A DNA stretch of 64,000 nt from Beta vulgaris subsp. vulgaris (GCF_026745355.1 NC_079206.1:12506779-12570778), one strand, 5' to 3'. Positions 12,851-24,529 are shown, numbered from the stretch's first letter. Made by a program: numbers and translations. Notes: a model not told the origin generated them from the letters alone.

Positions 12851-14480
12851 GTCCTGCATGAAGTCTAAGAGACCTAGCTGTTTCAAGGAGAAACCTATGC
12901 TTCCACTCCACCCTTCCATTCTGCTGAGGGTTCCCAGGTATACTCCTCTGATGGACTATACCTCTTTTTGCCAAAATCTCTCCACATTCCTCCTGAACTA
13001 CTTCTGTCCCATTGTCACTTCTCATTTGTTTTACCTTTGTTCCAAACTGTGTCTCTACATGACCAAAAAATTCTGCAAGCACTTCTCTTACTCTCTCTTT
13101 GTTTTTTAACAAATGAGTCCAAGTAACTCTACTGTAGTCATCAAGTATAGTGAGGAAATAACTGGCTCCAGTTATATTTTTTACCCTGTAAGGACCCCAA
13201 AGGTCAACATGTATTAAATCAAAAGCATGAGAAGCATTGTTCCTGCTAGGATAAAAAGGCAGTTTATGGTGTTTTGCAACATGACAAGTATCACAAAAAA
13301 ACTCTTTGATTCCACTGCAATTACAAAAATCCAAATGTTCCATTTTAGACAAGGAACTATGCCCAAGCCTAGCATGCATTACATTCAACTTAACTTTCTT
13401 CAAGCTACTTCTAACATTCCCTACAAATATCTTATTATCCTTTCTTTCCATCTCTTCTTCATTTTTCTTCTTCCTGTTCTTCTCAAACTTGTAAAGTCCA
13501 CATTCTTCTTTTCCATATCCTATCTCTTCCTTATTGTAAAGGTCCTGAAAAACACATCCATTTCTATCAAAAATCACCTCTATGTTACTTCCTTCTACCA
13601 CTTTACTGACAGATGGTAAATTATTTTTGAAATCAGGAATGTAAAGCACATCTCTAAGAATCATTTTAGGAGATAGTTTTACAGTTCCACTTTGACTCAC
13701 TTTCTTAATGCTTCCATCAGGTAACCCTACATTAATATTTTTTTCAAGTCTTTTCAGGTTAGAAAATAACTTGATATTTCCACCCATGTGGTCTGAAGCT
13801 CCTGTGTCAACAATCCAGCTTTCACAATCATATTTCTCATTGTAATTTGCTACATTGGAAGCTTGTATTTTACCTGCAAAGTTGCTCATTCTTCCTGTGT
13901 CTCTACTGCTGCTTCCTCCTCCTCCATTTGAAAAAGCTTTCATTACCTCTTTCACCACTGCTGAAATCACATCTGCATTTGGTTTCACACCACTACAGCT
14001 TCCTGTACCCTCAACATCATACAACTCATCATCTAAAGGTGTGTCATGACCACTATCATTGTCTTGTTTTCCTACATTTCCAGCAAATTTCCCTCTAGTC
14101 TTTCCTTTATGAAGTTCCTTGAACCACTGTGGGGTCCCATTAAGCTTGAAACATTCAGCTTTAACATGACCTCTAAAACCACAATGATCACATTTCTTAC
14201 TCATTTTCTCCCTTTTATAATCTCTTTTCTGTTCATATCTTCTTGCCTGGAAATCACTCACATCATTTCCTTCCATAACACCCCTTTCTCCTCCATATGT
14301 GACTTCCTTTTGCTTCTCAACCTGTTGTACAAGATGAAATGCCTTGTTCACAGTAGGTAAGGGATCCATTCCCATGATATTTCCTCTCACATTTTCATAT
14401 TTCTCATTCAAACCCATGAGAAAATCAATCAACTTGTTCCTCTCACTTATTTCAAATAGTTTCTTGTATACATTACTTTA
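12851..14480 (-). pseudogene. Copia A gag C-terminus, protease and integrase N-terminal part
   Basis: An almost uninterrupted minus-strand ORF. In order: a CCHC zinc knuckle (CDHCGFRGHVKAEC, about 14190), protease active site SWIVDTGASDHM (about 13800), pre-integrase H and C residues (HARLGHSSLSKMEHL, CDTCHVAKHH), and integrase catalytic residues in HVDLWGPY, RSDNGTE and NGRVEWKHR. Element B cuts it at 12851 inside the integrase; the remainder is at 2608 downward. A one-base frameshift at about 14465 separates it from gag. Confidence 0.94.
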
Positions 14481-15028
14481 CAAGTACATTTGCTCATTGC
14501 TCCACAGTCACAAGAAGGAAGTGACTCAAGAGATTGTATTTCATCCCAACATCTTCTCAGTTGACAATAATATTCAGAAACACTCAGCTTGTCTTGCTCT
14601 AGTTTAGCCACTTCTCTTTTTAGTTGATATAGTTGAGGAGCATTAGTCTCACCATATCTCTCAAGTAACTCATCCCAGAGTTGTTTAGATGACTCCATTA
14701 ACATTAAGCTTTGAGCCATACCAACAGTCATAGACTTAAAAATCCAACATCTAATCATATAATCATTTCTAACCCATTTGTTAAAATCTTTAGAAGTGCT
14801 TTCTGGTTTAGAACAAGTTCCATCTATAAACCCCAGTTTGTTCTTAGACCCTAGAGCCATCTTAATGTTTCTACTCCAGTTTAAAAAATTACCTCCATCA
14901 AACAGCATCGTGCTGAGCTGCATTTGAGGCCCATCTGCACTAGACAGATACGGAGGATCAACGTATCCTCCTGCTCCCGTTTCTTCTTCTCTTCCTCCAG
15001 CCATTTCTGAGTTTTTAATGATCTTCAC
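14447..15028 (-). pseudogene. Copia A gag N-terminal part
   Basis: The minus-strand ORF contains the copia-type gag N-terminal motif DGGNFLNWSRNIKMAL and the UBN2-like core (LWDELLERYGE, LKREVAKLEQ). It should be continuous with the ORF ending at 12851, but a one-base shift at about 14465 ends it early. The likely start is the ATG at about 15004 (MAGGREEE), since the first in-frame ATG at 15028 lies closer to the leader. Confidence 0.88.
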
Positions 15029-15067
15029 TTTGAAAAAATTTTATTTAATCACTGCATAAACCTTTGT

Positions 15068-15079
15068 GCTCTGATACCA
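15068..15079 (-). other. Primer binding site of copia A, initiator tRNA-Met type
   Basis: Reads TGGTATCAGAGC on the minus strand, complementary to initiator tRNA-Met. It lies about 10 bp inside the probable LTR end at 15090. Confidence 0.88.
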
Positions 15080-15089
15080 TTAAGAAAGT

Positions 15090-15374
15090 TGACACTTTCT
15101 AGAAAACAAAGTGAAATCAAAGTTTCACACTTTTCTGGGAGCCTTTAAATGTTCAAGCAAAAATGCTCTTTTGTATTTCTGTATTGCACCTCAGATAACG
15201 GCGCATTCATTCCTTTCTCACACAAACCTAGGACATCTTTACCTCACTATATATACAAACCTTAGCCAATCAAAAAGAAGAAAAAGAGACAGCTGTAAAG
15301 AAGCTAAAAGACAAAAGACATATCCTAGATGAAAGACAAAATAAAATAAAACAAACAAAGAAAATAACCAGTAG
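15090..15374 (-). repeat. Right LTR of copia A (5' LTR), first part
   Basis: Matches the left LTR from 15127 onward. The inner end is placed at the TG at 15090 next to the PBS; this cannot be verified because the matching left bases are outside the window. The LTR is cut after AGTAG at 15374 by element C and resumes at 21638. A TATA-like TATATATAG (minus) is at about 15248-15256 and an ATTGG box is close by. Confidence 0.9.
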
Positions 15375-15547
15375 TGTCATGAAATATAATATGGATGCCC
15401 ATTATACCCCCGTTAATATATCCGGGATATTCTAGGGTTTTGTTCTCCAAGTAAAACCCTAACTATTATATTGTATATATATACCCTGGACTATATGGAA
15501 TAAGATACAACACGCTTCTCTCTTCTCTCTTCTGTTTATTTACAACA
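15375..15547 (+). repeat. 5' LTR of copia C
   Basis: 173 bp, TGTCATGAAAT to TTTACAACA. It differs from the 3' LTR at four positions by my count. A TATA-like run TGTATATATATACC lies at about 15472-15485. The sequence directly after, CGTTATCAGCACC, occupies the primer-site position; it is not the initiator tRNA-Met complement and may match an internal tRNA region, which I could not check. Confidence 0.93.
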
Positions 15548-16576
15548 CGTTATCAGCACCAAACCCTAGCCGACTGAGCAAACAAGAAACCAAGGAAATC
15601 ATCTGTCATTGAGCGAGAAATTTTAAATTGTTGCAACCTCAATTATATGCTCTCAAGTATTCAACTGCAACTGAGCCATCTAGTCAGCATCGTAAATCTT
15701 TGGTAATTTCTACGATACTGTTTTTAGTTTTGTTATATGTGTTTTTTTTTAATTGAAAATTTTGGAGAGATTTAGTTGAGTTACTGTTTCATTAATGGAT
15801 ATAATCTGTGAAAGTGGAACTAAAATTCCGATCAGATTTTTTGTTGTTGTTGTTGTTTTCTTCAATTGCTTGAATGATTGTTCTTGATAGTTGATACTGT
15901 AGTAGTATATGTGGAATGTTTTGGTTGATTGAAGCCAAAGACTTGATAATTCGTTAAGAAAAGCGAAAGGTAAGTATAGTGATAATGGTTGACTACTTTG
16001 CTGTAACCAAATTTACTGTTTTATGTGTCAACCTCTAGTATTTCTCATCCATGCACAAAATTTGACTATACTAATCTAATGCCTCACGATTTGCGGTGAT
16101 CATCACAAATTGTCAATATCATTTTTTTTATGGCTGGCATTCATGAGGATGTTAAGGGGTCCAGTTTGCTTCTTATTATGAAGATTTGTCAAGTAATAAC
16201 TATGTTAATGGATCGTCTTGACGTATTGAAGTTATTAGTTGGGTTTTAACTGAGATTTTATCTTTTAACTAGATTTTAGAGGTAGCAAAGGTTATGTTTG
16301 TTTCGTTTCAAATGATTTCATACGTATACTGTGTTAGTTAATTCTTTCATTAGGAAGCATGTAATTATTTCATATGTTTTATAATCAACCCATAATCTAC
16401 ACAAAAGTGCACCCCTCCATTTTTGTCTTATAGCATATGAGCAATACTATAGAAACATTATTTATTCGAATTATATTCTAACATTCCCTACTATATGAAT
16501 TCCTTAAACTAGAATATTGAATTACAATTTGATATGAAGTCCTAATTTTGCAATATTCACTTGTATATAGTGAACT
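15548..16576 (+). other. Leader of copia C
   Basis: About 1 kb between the LTR and the gag ATG. AT-rich with no long ORF, apart from a short GTT triplet run at about 15842-15858. Nothing else recognised. Confidence 0.6.
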
Positions 16577-17609
16577 ATGTCGAACCTTACAAAACTTGAA
16601 TTTGCGGCCCTTGATATTACTGGAAAGAACTATTTGTCTTGGGTGCTAGATGCTGAAATTCACCTAGATGCAAAAGACCTTGGTGATACAATCAAAGAAG
16701 GAAATAAAGCAACAAGTCAAAACAAAGCTAAGGCTATGATATTTCTTCGCCACCACCTCCATGAGGGTCTTAAGATTGAGTACTTGACTGTGAAAGATCC
16801 ACAAGTCCTTTGGAGTAATCTAAAGGAAAGGTATGACCACCAAAAAACTGTAATACTACCCAAAGCTCGTTATGACTGGTTACATTTAAGACTACAAGAC
16901 TTTAAGTCTGTAAGTGAATATAACTCAGCTATGTTCAGAATTACTTCACAGTTGAAATTATGTGGAGAGAAAATCACTGATGCAGAAATGCTAGAGAAAA
17001 CATACACTACCTTTCATGCGAATAATGTTGTCCTGCAGACACAATACCGTGAAAAGGAATTTAAGAAATATTCAGAACTTATATCTTGTCTCCTTGTGGC
17101 TGAGCAAAATAATGAGCTACTGATGAAAAATCATGAATCACGTCCAACTGGTTCTGCTCCATTCCCTGAAGCGAATGCGACATCCCATAATGGGAAAGAA
17201 AAATATCAGGCCAACAATAGTGGTCGTGGACGTGGACGTGGACGTGGATATGGGCATGGTCGAGGTCGTGGACGTGGATACGGATATGGTCAAGGTCGAG
17301 GCCGAGGTGGTTCTTTCAAGAATTCATATTCCCACCAGAAGAGGGACAAAAAGATGATAACAAACAAGAGAAAGATAAAAATGAGAAGTGACCAATGTAT
17401 GTTACAGATGTGGAGGAAAAGGTCATTGGTCTCGTACGTGTCGTACACAAAACACCTTGGTTGACCTCTATCAACAATCATTGAAGCAAAAGGGAAAGAA
17501 AATAGAAACAAATCTTGTGTACGAAGATGGCGAAGGTGACTTTGATTGTGGCAATACAACTCACCTGGAAGTTGCTGATTTCTTCACCACCCCTGAAGGG
17601 AATAACTAA
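16577..17609 (+). pseudogene. Copia C gag
   Basis: The ORF starts MSNLTKLEFAALDITGKNY and carries a UBN2-type gag core (LWSNLKERYDHQK). It then has a long run of GRGRG and GYG units at about 17220-17315, a basic RNA-binding-like tail. A frameshift near 17385 puts the CCHC knuckle (CYRCGGKGHWSRTC) into another frame that ends at 17609. The normal product would join both. Confidence 0.9.
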
Positions 17610-17805
17610 TCCTTAGATTCGATTATGGTCATTTAAAGAATAAAACTTCGTTTTCATTTATTAAGTTATTACTATGGATTTTTGTTTGGATTATGTTATT
17701 TATTTTAGATTTTATTTGTTAGTACTATGATTTTATATGACATTGTTAAAATTTGGTTATTTAGTTATTCTTATATATTATTGTTATTTCATTTATTTGA
17801 AGAAT
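17610..17805 (+). other. AT-rich spacer between gag and pol of copia C
   Basis: A strongly T-rich stretch without coding signal between the gag stop and the protease start. The gag and pol frames are thus separated, either by a real gap or by decay. Confidence 0.6.
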
Positions 17806-19185
17806 ATGAATACCCCTCAAGTTCAGTTAGCAATGAATGGTGAAGATTTATGCCTAGCAGACAGTGCAACTACTCATCCATACTAAAAAGCAAGAGATAT
17901 TTCTCTTATTTGACAATGAAAGAAACTAGTGTGAGTACTATATCAGGTAGTACAAAGATAATTGAAGGCTCCGGAAGAGCAAATATATTATTGCCTATGG
18001 GAACGAAATTTGAAATCATTGATGCATCATACTCTCCCAAATCTCAAAGAAATTTATTGAGCTTTAAAGATATTCGCCATAATGGATATCATATTGAGAC
18101 AATAAGTGAAGGAAATGTTGAATACCTTCATATCACGAGTATTACCCAAGGCACTAAGAATATTTTGGAGAAATTACCTGCATTTTCCACTGGTCTGTAC
18201 TACACTAAAATCAATACAATTGAAACATATGCCATAGTAAACAGGAAGTTTGCAGATAATTTACTATTTGGCATGACCGGTTGGGCCACCCTGGTTCAAT
18301 AATGATGCGAAAAATAATTGAAAATTCATGTGGACATTCATTGAAGAACCAGAAGATTCTTCCTAATGATTTCTCATGTGCTGCTTGCTCACAAGGCAAG
18401 TTGATAATACGACCTTCACCAACCAAAATAGATTTTGAATCTATCAATTTTTTGGAACGTATACAGGGAGATATTTGTGGGCCAATTCACCCACCATGTG
18501 GAACATTTAGATATTTTATGGTTTTAATTGACGCATCGAGTAGATGGTCACATGTATCCTTGTATCAACTCGCAACCTGGCGTTTGCGAGACTACTTGCT
18601 CAATTGATTAGATTACGAGCACATTTTCCAGATTTCCCTATGAAGGCAATCCGCCTTGATAATGCTGGTGAATTCACTTCTCAAGCCTTTGATGATTATT
18701 GCATGTCTATTGGGATAAGTGTTGAACATCCTGTAGCACATGTTCACACACAAAATGGTCTAGCTGAATCATTAATAAAGCGTCTCCAGTTGATTGCTAG
18801 ACCACTACTTATGAAGTCCAAACTCCCAATCTCTTGGGGACATGCTATATTACATGCAGCAGCATTAATTCGCATCAGGCCAACGAGTAATCAAAAGTTC
18901 TCCCCATCACAATTGGTTTTTGGTCAGGAACCAAATATTTCCCATCTAAAAGTTTTTGGATGTGCTGTATATGTTCCAATTGCTCCACCACATCGTTCTA
19001 AGATGGGTCCTCAAAGGAGGTTAGGAATATATGTTGGATATGAATCTCCATCAATAATTAAATATCTAGAGCCATCCACAGGGAATCTATTTAAGGCTCG
19101 ATTTGCAGACTGTCACTTTAATGAGTCAGTTTTTCCAACATTAGGGGAGAGAATAAACAGCTGGAGAAGGAAATCATTGGAATGA
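17806..19185 (+). pseudogene. Copia C protease and integrase
   Basis: The protease active site reads LADSATTH at about 17853 (D-S-A form), followed at once by a frameshift. 17850-18302 holds the rest of protease (SGRANILLP, SPKSQRNLLSFKDI). Pre-integrase GHPGSIMMRKI and CAACSQGK follow at about 18281, then the integrase D at GDICGPI, and in a further frame RLDNAGEFTS and NGLAESLIKR. The second catalytic region and downstream FGCAVYVP are intact. At least three frameshifts. Confidence 0.9.
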
Positions 19186-21309
19186 ATTATCATTATCTCA
19201 TCTTGATCCTCGTAATAAACAATGTGAATTAGAAGTCCAAAAGATAATTCATTTACAAAGCTTAGCAAATCGATTGCCAGACGCATTTACTGACCCAAAT
19301 AGAGTAACCAAGTCGCATATACCAGCTGTGAATGCTCCAATCAAAATTGATGTCCCAGAAGGAAAACATCAAACTGCTAGTGAGTCTACAGCACGCCTGA
19401 AGCGTGGTAGACCTATTGGTTCCAAAGATAAGAATCCTCGGAAAAGAAAAGGAGCAGGAATTGATAATGGCCAGACCGAGGAAACAAAGAATTTTGAAGG
19501 ATCTCCAGGAGAGACTTTAGACATGGCAAAGGAAGAAATTCAGGTACCTGACAATGAAGAGATCTCAACTGATTATGTCATGTCTGGAATAAAATGGAAC
19601 CGAAATCAAATCGACGTCGATGAAATTTTTGCATGCAATGTAGCAGTTGATGTTATGGAAGAAAATGAGGATCATGAACCAAAGTCTATTGAAGAGTGTG
19701 CACAAAGAGTGATTGGCCAAAATGGAAGGAAGCAATTGAGGCAGAATTAAAATCTCTTGCAAAGAGAGAAGTATTTGGACCAGTAGTCCGTACACCTAAA
19801 GGTGTAAAACCAGTGGGACATAAATGGGTCTTTGTGCGAAAGAAGAATGAAGATGGTGAAATTGTGAGATACAAAGCACGTTTAGTTGCACAAGGATTCT
19901 CACAAAGACCTGGAATTGATTATGAAGAAACATACTCCCCTGTGGTGGACGCAACTACTTTCAGATTTCTTATTAGTCTGGCAATAAGAGAAGGACTTGA
20001 TTTACGTTTAATGGATGTAGTCACAGCCTACTTATATGGGCCACTGGACAATGACATTTATATGAAAGTCCAGAAGGATTTAAACTGCCAGAAGCAGCAA
20101 ATTCTAATTCTCGAGAACATTACTGCATAAAATTAAACAGATCTCTTTATGGATTGAAGCAATCAGGGCGTATGTGGTATAATCGCCTCAGTGAGTACTT
20201 ATTAAGTGAAGGCTATAAGAATGACCCTATCAGTCCATGCATTTTTATAAAGAAATTTGGGGCAGGATTTGTAATAATTGCAGTGTATGTTGATGATTTA
20301 AATATTATTGGGACCCCTAAAGAGATTTCACACACAGTGGAATATTTGAAGAAAGAATTTGAGATGAAAGATCTTGGAAAGACAAAATTTTGCTTGGGGC
20401 TACAAATTGAGCATCTAAAGAATGGAATCCTTGTGCATCAAACAACATATACGGAAAAGGTGTTAAAAAGGTTTTATTTGGATCAAGCACATCCGTTGAG
20501 TAGCCCAATGGTTGTAAGATCACTTGATGTTGATAAAGACCCATTCCGTCCTCGAGAAATCAATGAAGAAATCCTTGGTCCTGAAGTACCATACTTAAGT
20601 GCAATAGGGGCATTGATGTATCTTGCTAGCCATACGAGACCTGACATATCATTCTTCTGTGAACTTGCTAGCAAGGTTTAGCTCATGTCTAACTCGAAGG
20701 CATTGGAATGGAATAAAACATGTACTTCGTTACCTCCAAGGAACGAAAGATATGGGTTTTTTTTTTCTAACCAACCCAAAGAAGACTTAATTGGTTTTGC
20801 AGATGCAGGGTATTTGTCTGATCCCCATAATGCTCGATCACAAACAGGATATGTGTTCACAAGTGGTGGTACTGCCATTTCTTGGCGTTCCATGAAGCAA
20901 ACCATTGCAGCCACTTCTTCCAACCATGCAGAGATTTTAGCTATCCACGAAGCTAGTCGTGAATGTGTATGGTTAAGGTCCGTAATTCAACATATACGAG
21001 AAGATTGTGGCATATCTATAGGGAAAGAAGCTCCAACAGTTATGTATGAGGATAATGCAGCATGCATTGCATAACTCAAGGAAGGATACATCAAGGGTGA
21101 TAGAACAAAACACATTTTACCAAAATTTTTCTTCACCCATGAACTGCATAAAAGATGGTGATGTACAGGTTCTACAGATTCGTTCAAGTGAAAATTTGGC
21201 AGACCTATTCACCAAGGCACTTCCCACCGCTACTTTCAAGAAATTAGTTTACCGTATTGGATTACGTCGTCTCAAAGATCTCAAGTTATGTAATCATGAG
21301 GGGGAGTAG
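19186..21309 (+). pseudogene. Copia C linker, reverse transcriptase and RNase H
   Basis: A linker with a basic KRGRPIGSKDKNPRKRK stretch at about 19400-19450, then RT: HKWVFVRKKN, YKARLVAQGFSQ, YVDDLNIIG. The RNase H region follows with GFADAGYLSDP, ATSSNHAEILA and ADLFTKALP. Frames change near 19700, 20130, 20680 and 21050. The T run at 20758-20766 is inside RNase H. The product end is followed by a GAGGGGGAG tract. Confidence 0.92.
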
Positions 21310-21450
21310 ATGCGCGCTGCACTCTTTTTCCCTTAACCATGGTTTTTCCCACTGGGTTTTCCTGGTAAGGTTTTTAATGAGGCAGCATCTTACGCGCATT
21401 AGGAAATATTTATTTTAAGAGAGAACTTTTATTTTGTATAATGGACATCC

Positions 21451-21459
21451 AAGGGGGAG
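21451..21459 (+). other. Polypurine tract of copia C
   Basis: AAGGGGGAG immediately before the 3' LTR. A second similar tract lies at 21299-21307 just before the pol stop. Confidence 0.8.
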
Positions 21460-21632
21460 CGTTATGAAATATAATATGGATGCCCATTATACCCCCGTTA
21501 ATATATCCGGGATATTCTAGGATTTTGTTCTCCAAGTAAAACCCTAACTATTGTATTGTATATATATACCCTGGACTATATGGAATAAGATACAACACGC
21601 TTCTCTCTTCTCTCTTCTGTTTATTTACAACA
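21460..21632 (+). repeat. 3' LTR of copia C
   Basis: 173 bp and the same length as the 5' LTR. The first base is C instead of T, so the terminal TG is mutated. It ends TTTACAACA before the AGTAG duplication. Confidence 0.92.
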
Positions 21633-21637
21633 AGTAG

Positions 21638-21666
21638 GACTAAATAGAACTAAGAGCTATTTTCTT
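21638..21666 (-). repeat. Right LTR of copia A, remaining tail
   Basis: GACTAAATAGAACTAAGAGC to TTCTTCA matches 246-276 of the left LTR exactly and closes element A. The next bases, AAGAC, should be its target duplication. Confidence 0.92.
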
Positions 21667-21779
21667 CAAAGACTAGTAATTTATATGAAAAGTGAGAACA
21701 AATGTCAGCCATTAGATTAGGGCTTATTTAATGGCCTAGATTAAAAGGTAAAAGTTGAAAGAGAATTCTCAAGATCTTC

Positions 21780-24340
21780 AACGGTCTTCTCGCGTTTACA
21801 GTTTCTCCCAAAACATTCTCTCGTTCCTCTCTCTTCTCTGTTCTCTCGTTTCTTAGCTCTATCCTCTCACGCAATGATCTCGATTAGGAATTCATCGTCT
21901 TCTCCTTCATTGCTAGTCTCAGTCCGGTGTTCATCGCAGAATTGTATGAATATCTATTTTGTTTTCTTTTAATCGCGTTCAATTGGTATTGAATTTTTAT
22001 GTTTTTTTTTCGTTTGATTTGATTTGATTGCGTGAAAATTTTGATATATGAATTGATTGGCCTTGTTAGATCGATTTTCTCTGGCTGAATTCTTGATCTA
22101 TATTGTTATATTTGTTAGTCTTTTCTGGTTATTTGGTTTTTACTATTTATTGAGGTTGACTATGCAATGTTTAAACAATTATTGAGTTCCTTCAATTTTA
22201 ATTTTAATTGTTTTCTTGAGCGCAATTTGAGATAGTGTTTCTCTTCCATGTTTATTCAATTATGTATTTTGTTAGTTCAATCTGCCATTAAAATTAGTTA
22301 GTTTTCGTATCAGTGAATAGTGATGCTACGGTTTTGTGTTTTCTTCGTGAAGAAAAGGTTGTGTTTTGTAGTGACGAAGCGTGCGAAGAGGTGAAAATAT
22401 AAGAAGTAATAATAGCAATTATGCCAATATGTGATTAAAATTACATAACTTAGAGTTAGAGTTATAGAAAGACTTTACCAGAGTTATAGGTACTTGTACT
22501 TGGATTTTAGAGTTTAGGAACTTGTACTTTGAGTTATGCCAACATTTTATTAGAGTTATAGGAACTTGTACTTGGAGTCTTGGAGTTATGCCTACGTATG
22601 ATTAAAGTTATATAAATTTGTAATTGGAGATACAGAAGCACTTCATAGGAGTTATAGGAAGTAGTCGTTAAAGTTATGCCTTATTTGCTATAACTTTCAT
22701 TTGTACTTATTTCAACTCTGATTAGTGCTTTCTATCACTACAAACAGATGTTGCTGTATCCATGTTTGATTATTTGTGCCTTACTTGCTTAGAATATGTT
22801 AGGAATGACACTTAAGTAATGTAGTAGTATATGAATATCACTCCGTAGGTTGGCTTGCATTGCGTACAGCCCTACCACTAATTAGACAAAGATCCTCTAA
22901 GTCTAACATACTAGTTCCATGCTCAATGGCTTAGCATATTGGGCCATTTACCTCCAAGGGTCCATAAGAACGTGCAATTGATATTCCATCCAAAAGTACA
23001 GGATACCTTGTTAGTTCTCAGTGGCCTAAATTGCTAAATATGAGTTCAGTTTTCTATATATATACTGCATATGCTACATATGTAAGAGTTTATCCAATTT
23101 CAAGTGAACAAAAGTATGAATGAAAACATATACTTTTTTTTTGCACTATGCCAGACTGCCACCATTTGCTCTTTCTTTATTGAGAAACTTGTGTTAGCTA
23201 CTTAGCTATATAAGAATTGAACATAGTTATCTTTTGATTTGACATGTTGTTAATGTCTGCTGCCAGGCTAAATATGTGATTTTTAATTTTTTCTATTAGC
23301 TTTTCACTTTGGGAGTGTAAATAAGCTCTAGTTATCTTGTGTTTTATGTATGTTTAACTAACCTCATTTTGTAAAGTTTCTCATGTGCTTCATTCTCATG
23401 GAATATTTTAATAATTTCAGCTTATCAACCAATCATTTTTCCATTGACTTGTTCATGCAGTCTGTAATCTTTGCTGTACAAGTAGTATTAGGATGAAAAT
23501 AGGTTAATAGGTTAGTTCCTTTCTCTTGCAGGGTAAGGAATAGTTGGATAATCGTCCTTCAACGATCTTTTGTTAGTAAAGAAGCTCTAAGAGAGTAAGA
23601 GTGCTGGTTTGAATTTAAGGAGCATGTTGCTTAAGAGTATACCCTGTGGCGCTGAGTTGGTTCATGTATACCTACCAGAAGGAGAGCTCCTCATTCTGAC
23701 AAAGATTGAACATTCATAATGCATGCCTAATTATAGGATACCGATATAGAATGTGACTATACTTGAATAACTTCAGATTATAATGTTGAGATTTGCTTTA
23801 ACTTGAACTAAAAAGGCATCGGCTAAAGAAGCCCTATTAGCTAGGCTTGTCAATCTAACACATCAAGGACTTTCTTGCAATTTGCAGTTTGTTCTATGAT
23901 TTATTAATTCCTAGAATTACAAGCAATGTGTCTATTTGTGTTATATGCTATCTTTGGTGTTTAAATGACATGCTTCTTTGTGTGTTAGTATAATTAACAA
24001 TCTTGAGACAGAGAAAGGACCGGAATTCAATTATGCATTCTCATTGGCCCCGAAGTACAAGATGCTGAGTTGGTGCTCTTGCTCGCATGCTCAGGACAGC
24101 CCCACTAGTACGCCAAGATTCAAGCTGATATTCATCACGCTTTCAAAGCAGCACCACCCACATGATGTTAATTTTGGCACAGGTATTGAATTTTTTATGG
24201 CACAGAGCGCATCAGGTGCCCTCTAAGAGCATCAGGTGCCCTCTAAGAGTTACAGGGAGATGAAAGAACTACTACTCTGTAAGAGTGGATATCGGGTGAT
24301 TAACAAGGAAGACCTTTAATCTTAGCCCTTGGATATCAAA
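21780..24340 (+). other. Gene-like sequence between the repeat arrays
   Basis: Resembles transcribed plant DNA. There is a CT-rich 5' leader-like stretch at 21780-21870, and an ATG at about 21874 opening a short serine-rich frame followed by GTATGAATAT, a possible splice donor. T-rich stretches end in TTGCAG at 23531 and TTCATGCAG at 23452, possible acceptors. Two short frames are visible at 23622-23720 (LLKSIPCGAELVHVYLPEGE) and 23978-24226. I do not recognise any protein. It may be a captured gene fragment or an element-specific transcript. Confidence 0.35.
22430..22710 (+). repeat. Left subterminal array of AGAGTTATA units
   Basis: Imperfect copies of AGAGTTATAGGAACTTGTACTT, spaced about 25-60 bp apart. 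The same unit appears inverted in the array at 24900-26720. Confidence 0.75.
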
Positions 24341-24461
24341 GGTAGGAAACTTTTAAATACTATCAGCATATACAATGCAAGGTAGATTATGTAGAAAAAT
24401 TAAAGAGGTTGCTCGGTGATGATAGCTAAGTATCCATAAAAAGATTTGACTATTACTTTAA

Positions 24462-24529
24462 AGCCTATTAGCTTAAATGGCAGAGCATTGTGCTATGCTC
24501 AAGATGTGGGTTTGATTCCCACATAGGTT
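24462..24529 (+). pseudogene. tRNA-like sequence 1
   Basis: 68 nt. The 7-bp acceptor arms AGCCTAT/ATAGGTT pair with one G-T. The D stem is GCTT/GAGC, and the T arm is perfect (GTGGG TTTGATT CCCAC) directly against the acceptor. Box A (TAGCTTAAATGG) and box B (GGTTTGATTCC) each have about one mismatch. The anticodon stem has a mismatch and the variable loop is reduced to one base, so it is a tRNA relic or tRNA-derived repeat, not a functional tRNA. Confidence 0.6.

Larger units (their letters stand above)
15375..21632 (+). mobile_element. Ty1/copia element C, nested in the right LTR of copia A
   Basis: A 6258-bp plus-strand copia element with 173-bp LTRs and a perfect 5-bp target duplication AGTAG (15370-15374 and 21633-21637). 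The copia A LTR resumes exactly after it. Gag, protease, integrase, RT and RNase H are all recognisable but frameshifted repeatedly. It is a different copia lineage from A: short LTRs, a gag with a glycine-arginine-rich tail, and a primer site that is not initiator tRNA-Met. Confidence 0.96.
1..21666 (-). mobile_element. Ty1/copia element A, host of two nested retrotransposons
   Basis: Copia-type retrotransposon read on the minus strand; its own sequence is 1-2613, 12851-15374 and 21638-21666. Domain order on the minus strand is gag, protease, integrase, RT, RNase H, which defines Ty1/copia. Two LTR copies match: 1-276 pairs with 15127-15374 plus the tail after 21637. Gypsy element B (2614-12850) interrupts the integrase and copia element C (15375-21632) interrupts the right LTR. 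About 37 bp of the left LTR and the left target duplication lie outside the window, so its own target site cannot be checked. The coding region has at least one stop and two frameshifts. Confidence 0.95.

Noticed and set aside
13227..14607. Plus-strand ORFs of 60-130 codons opposite copia A
   Set aside because: They are shadows of the minus-strand gag-pol coding sequence, rich in Leu/Ser/Phe, without domains.
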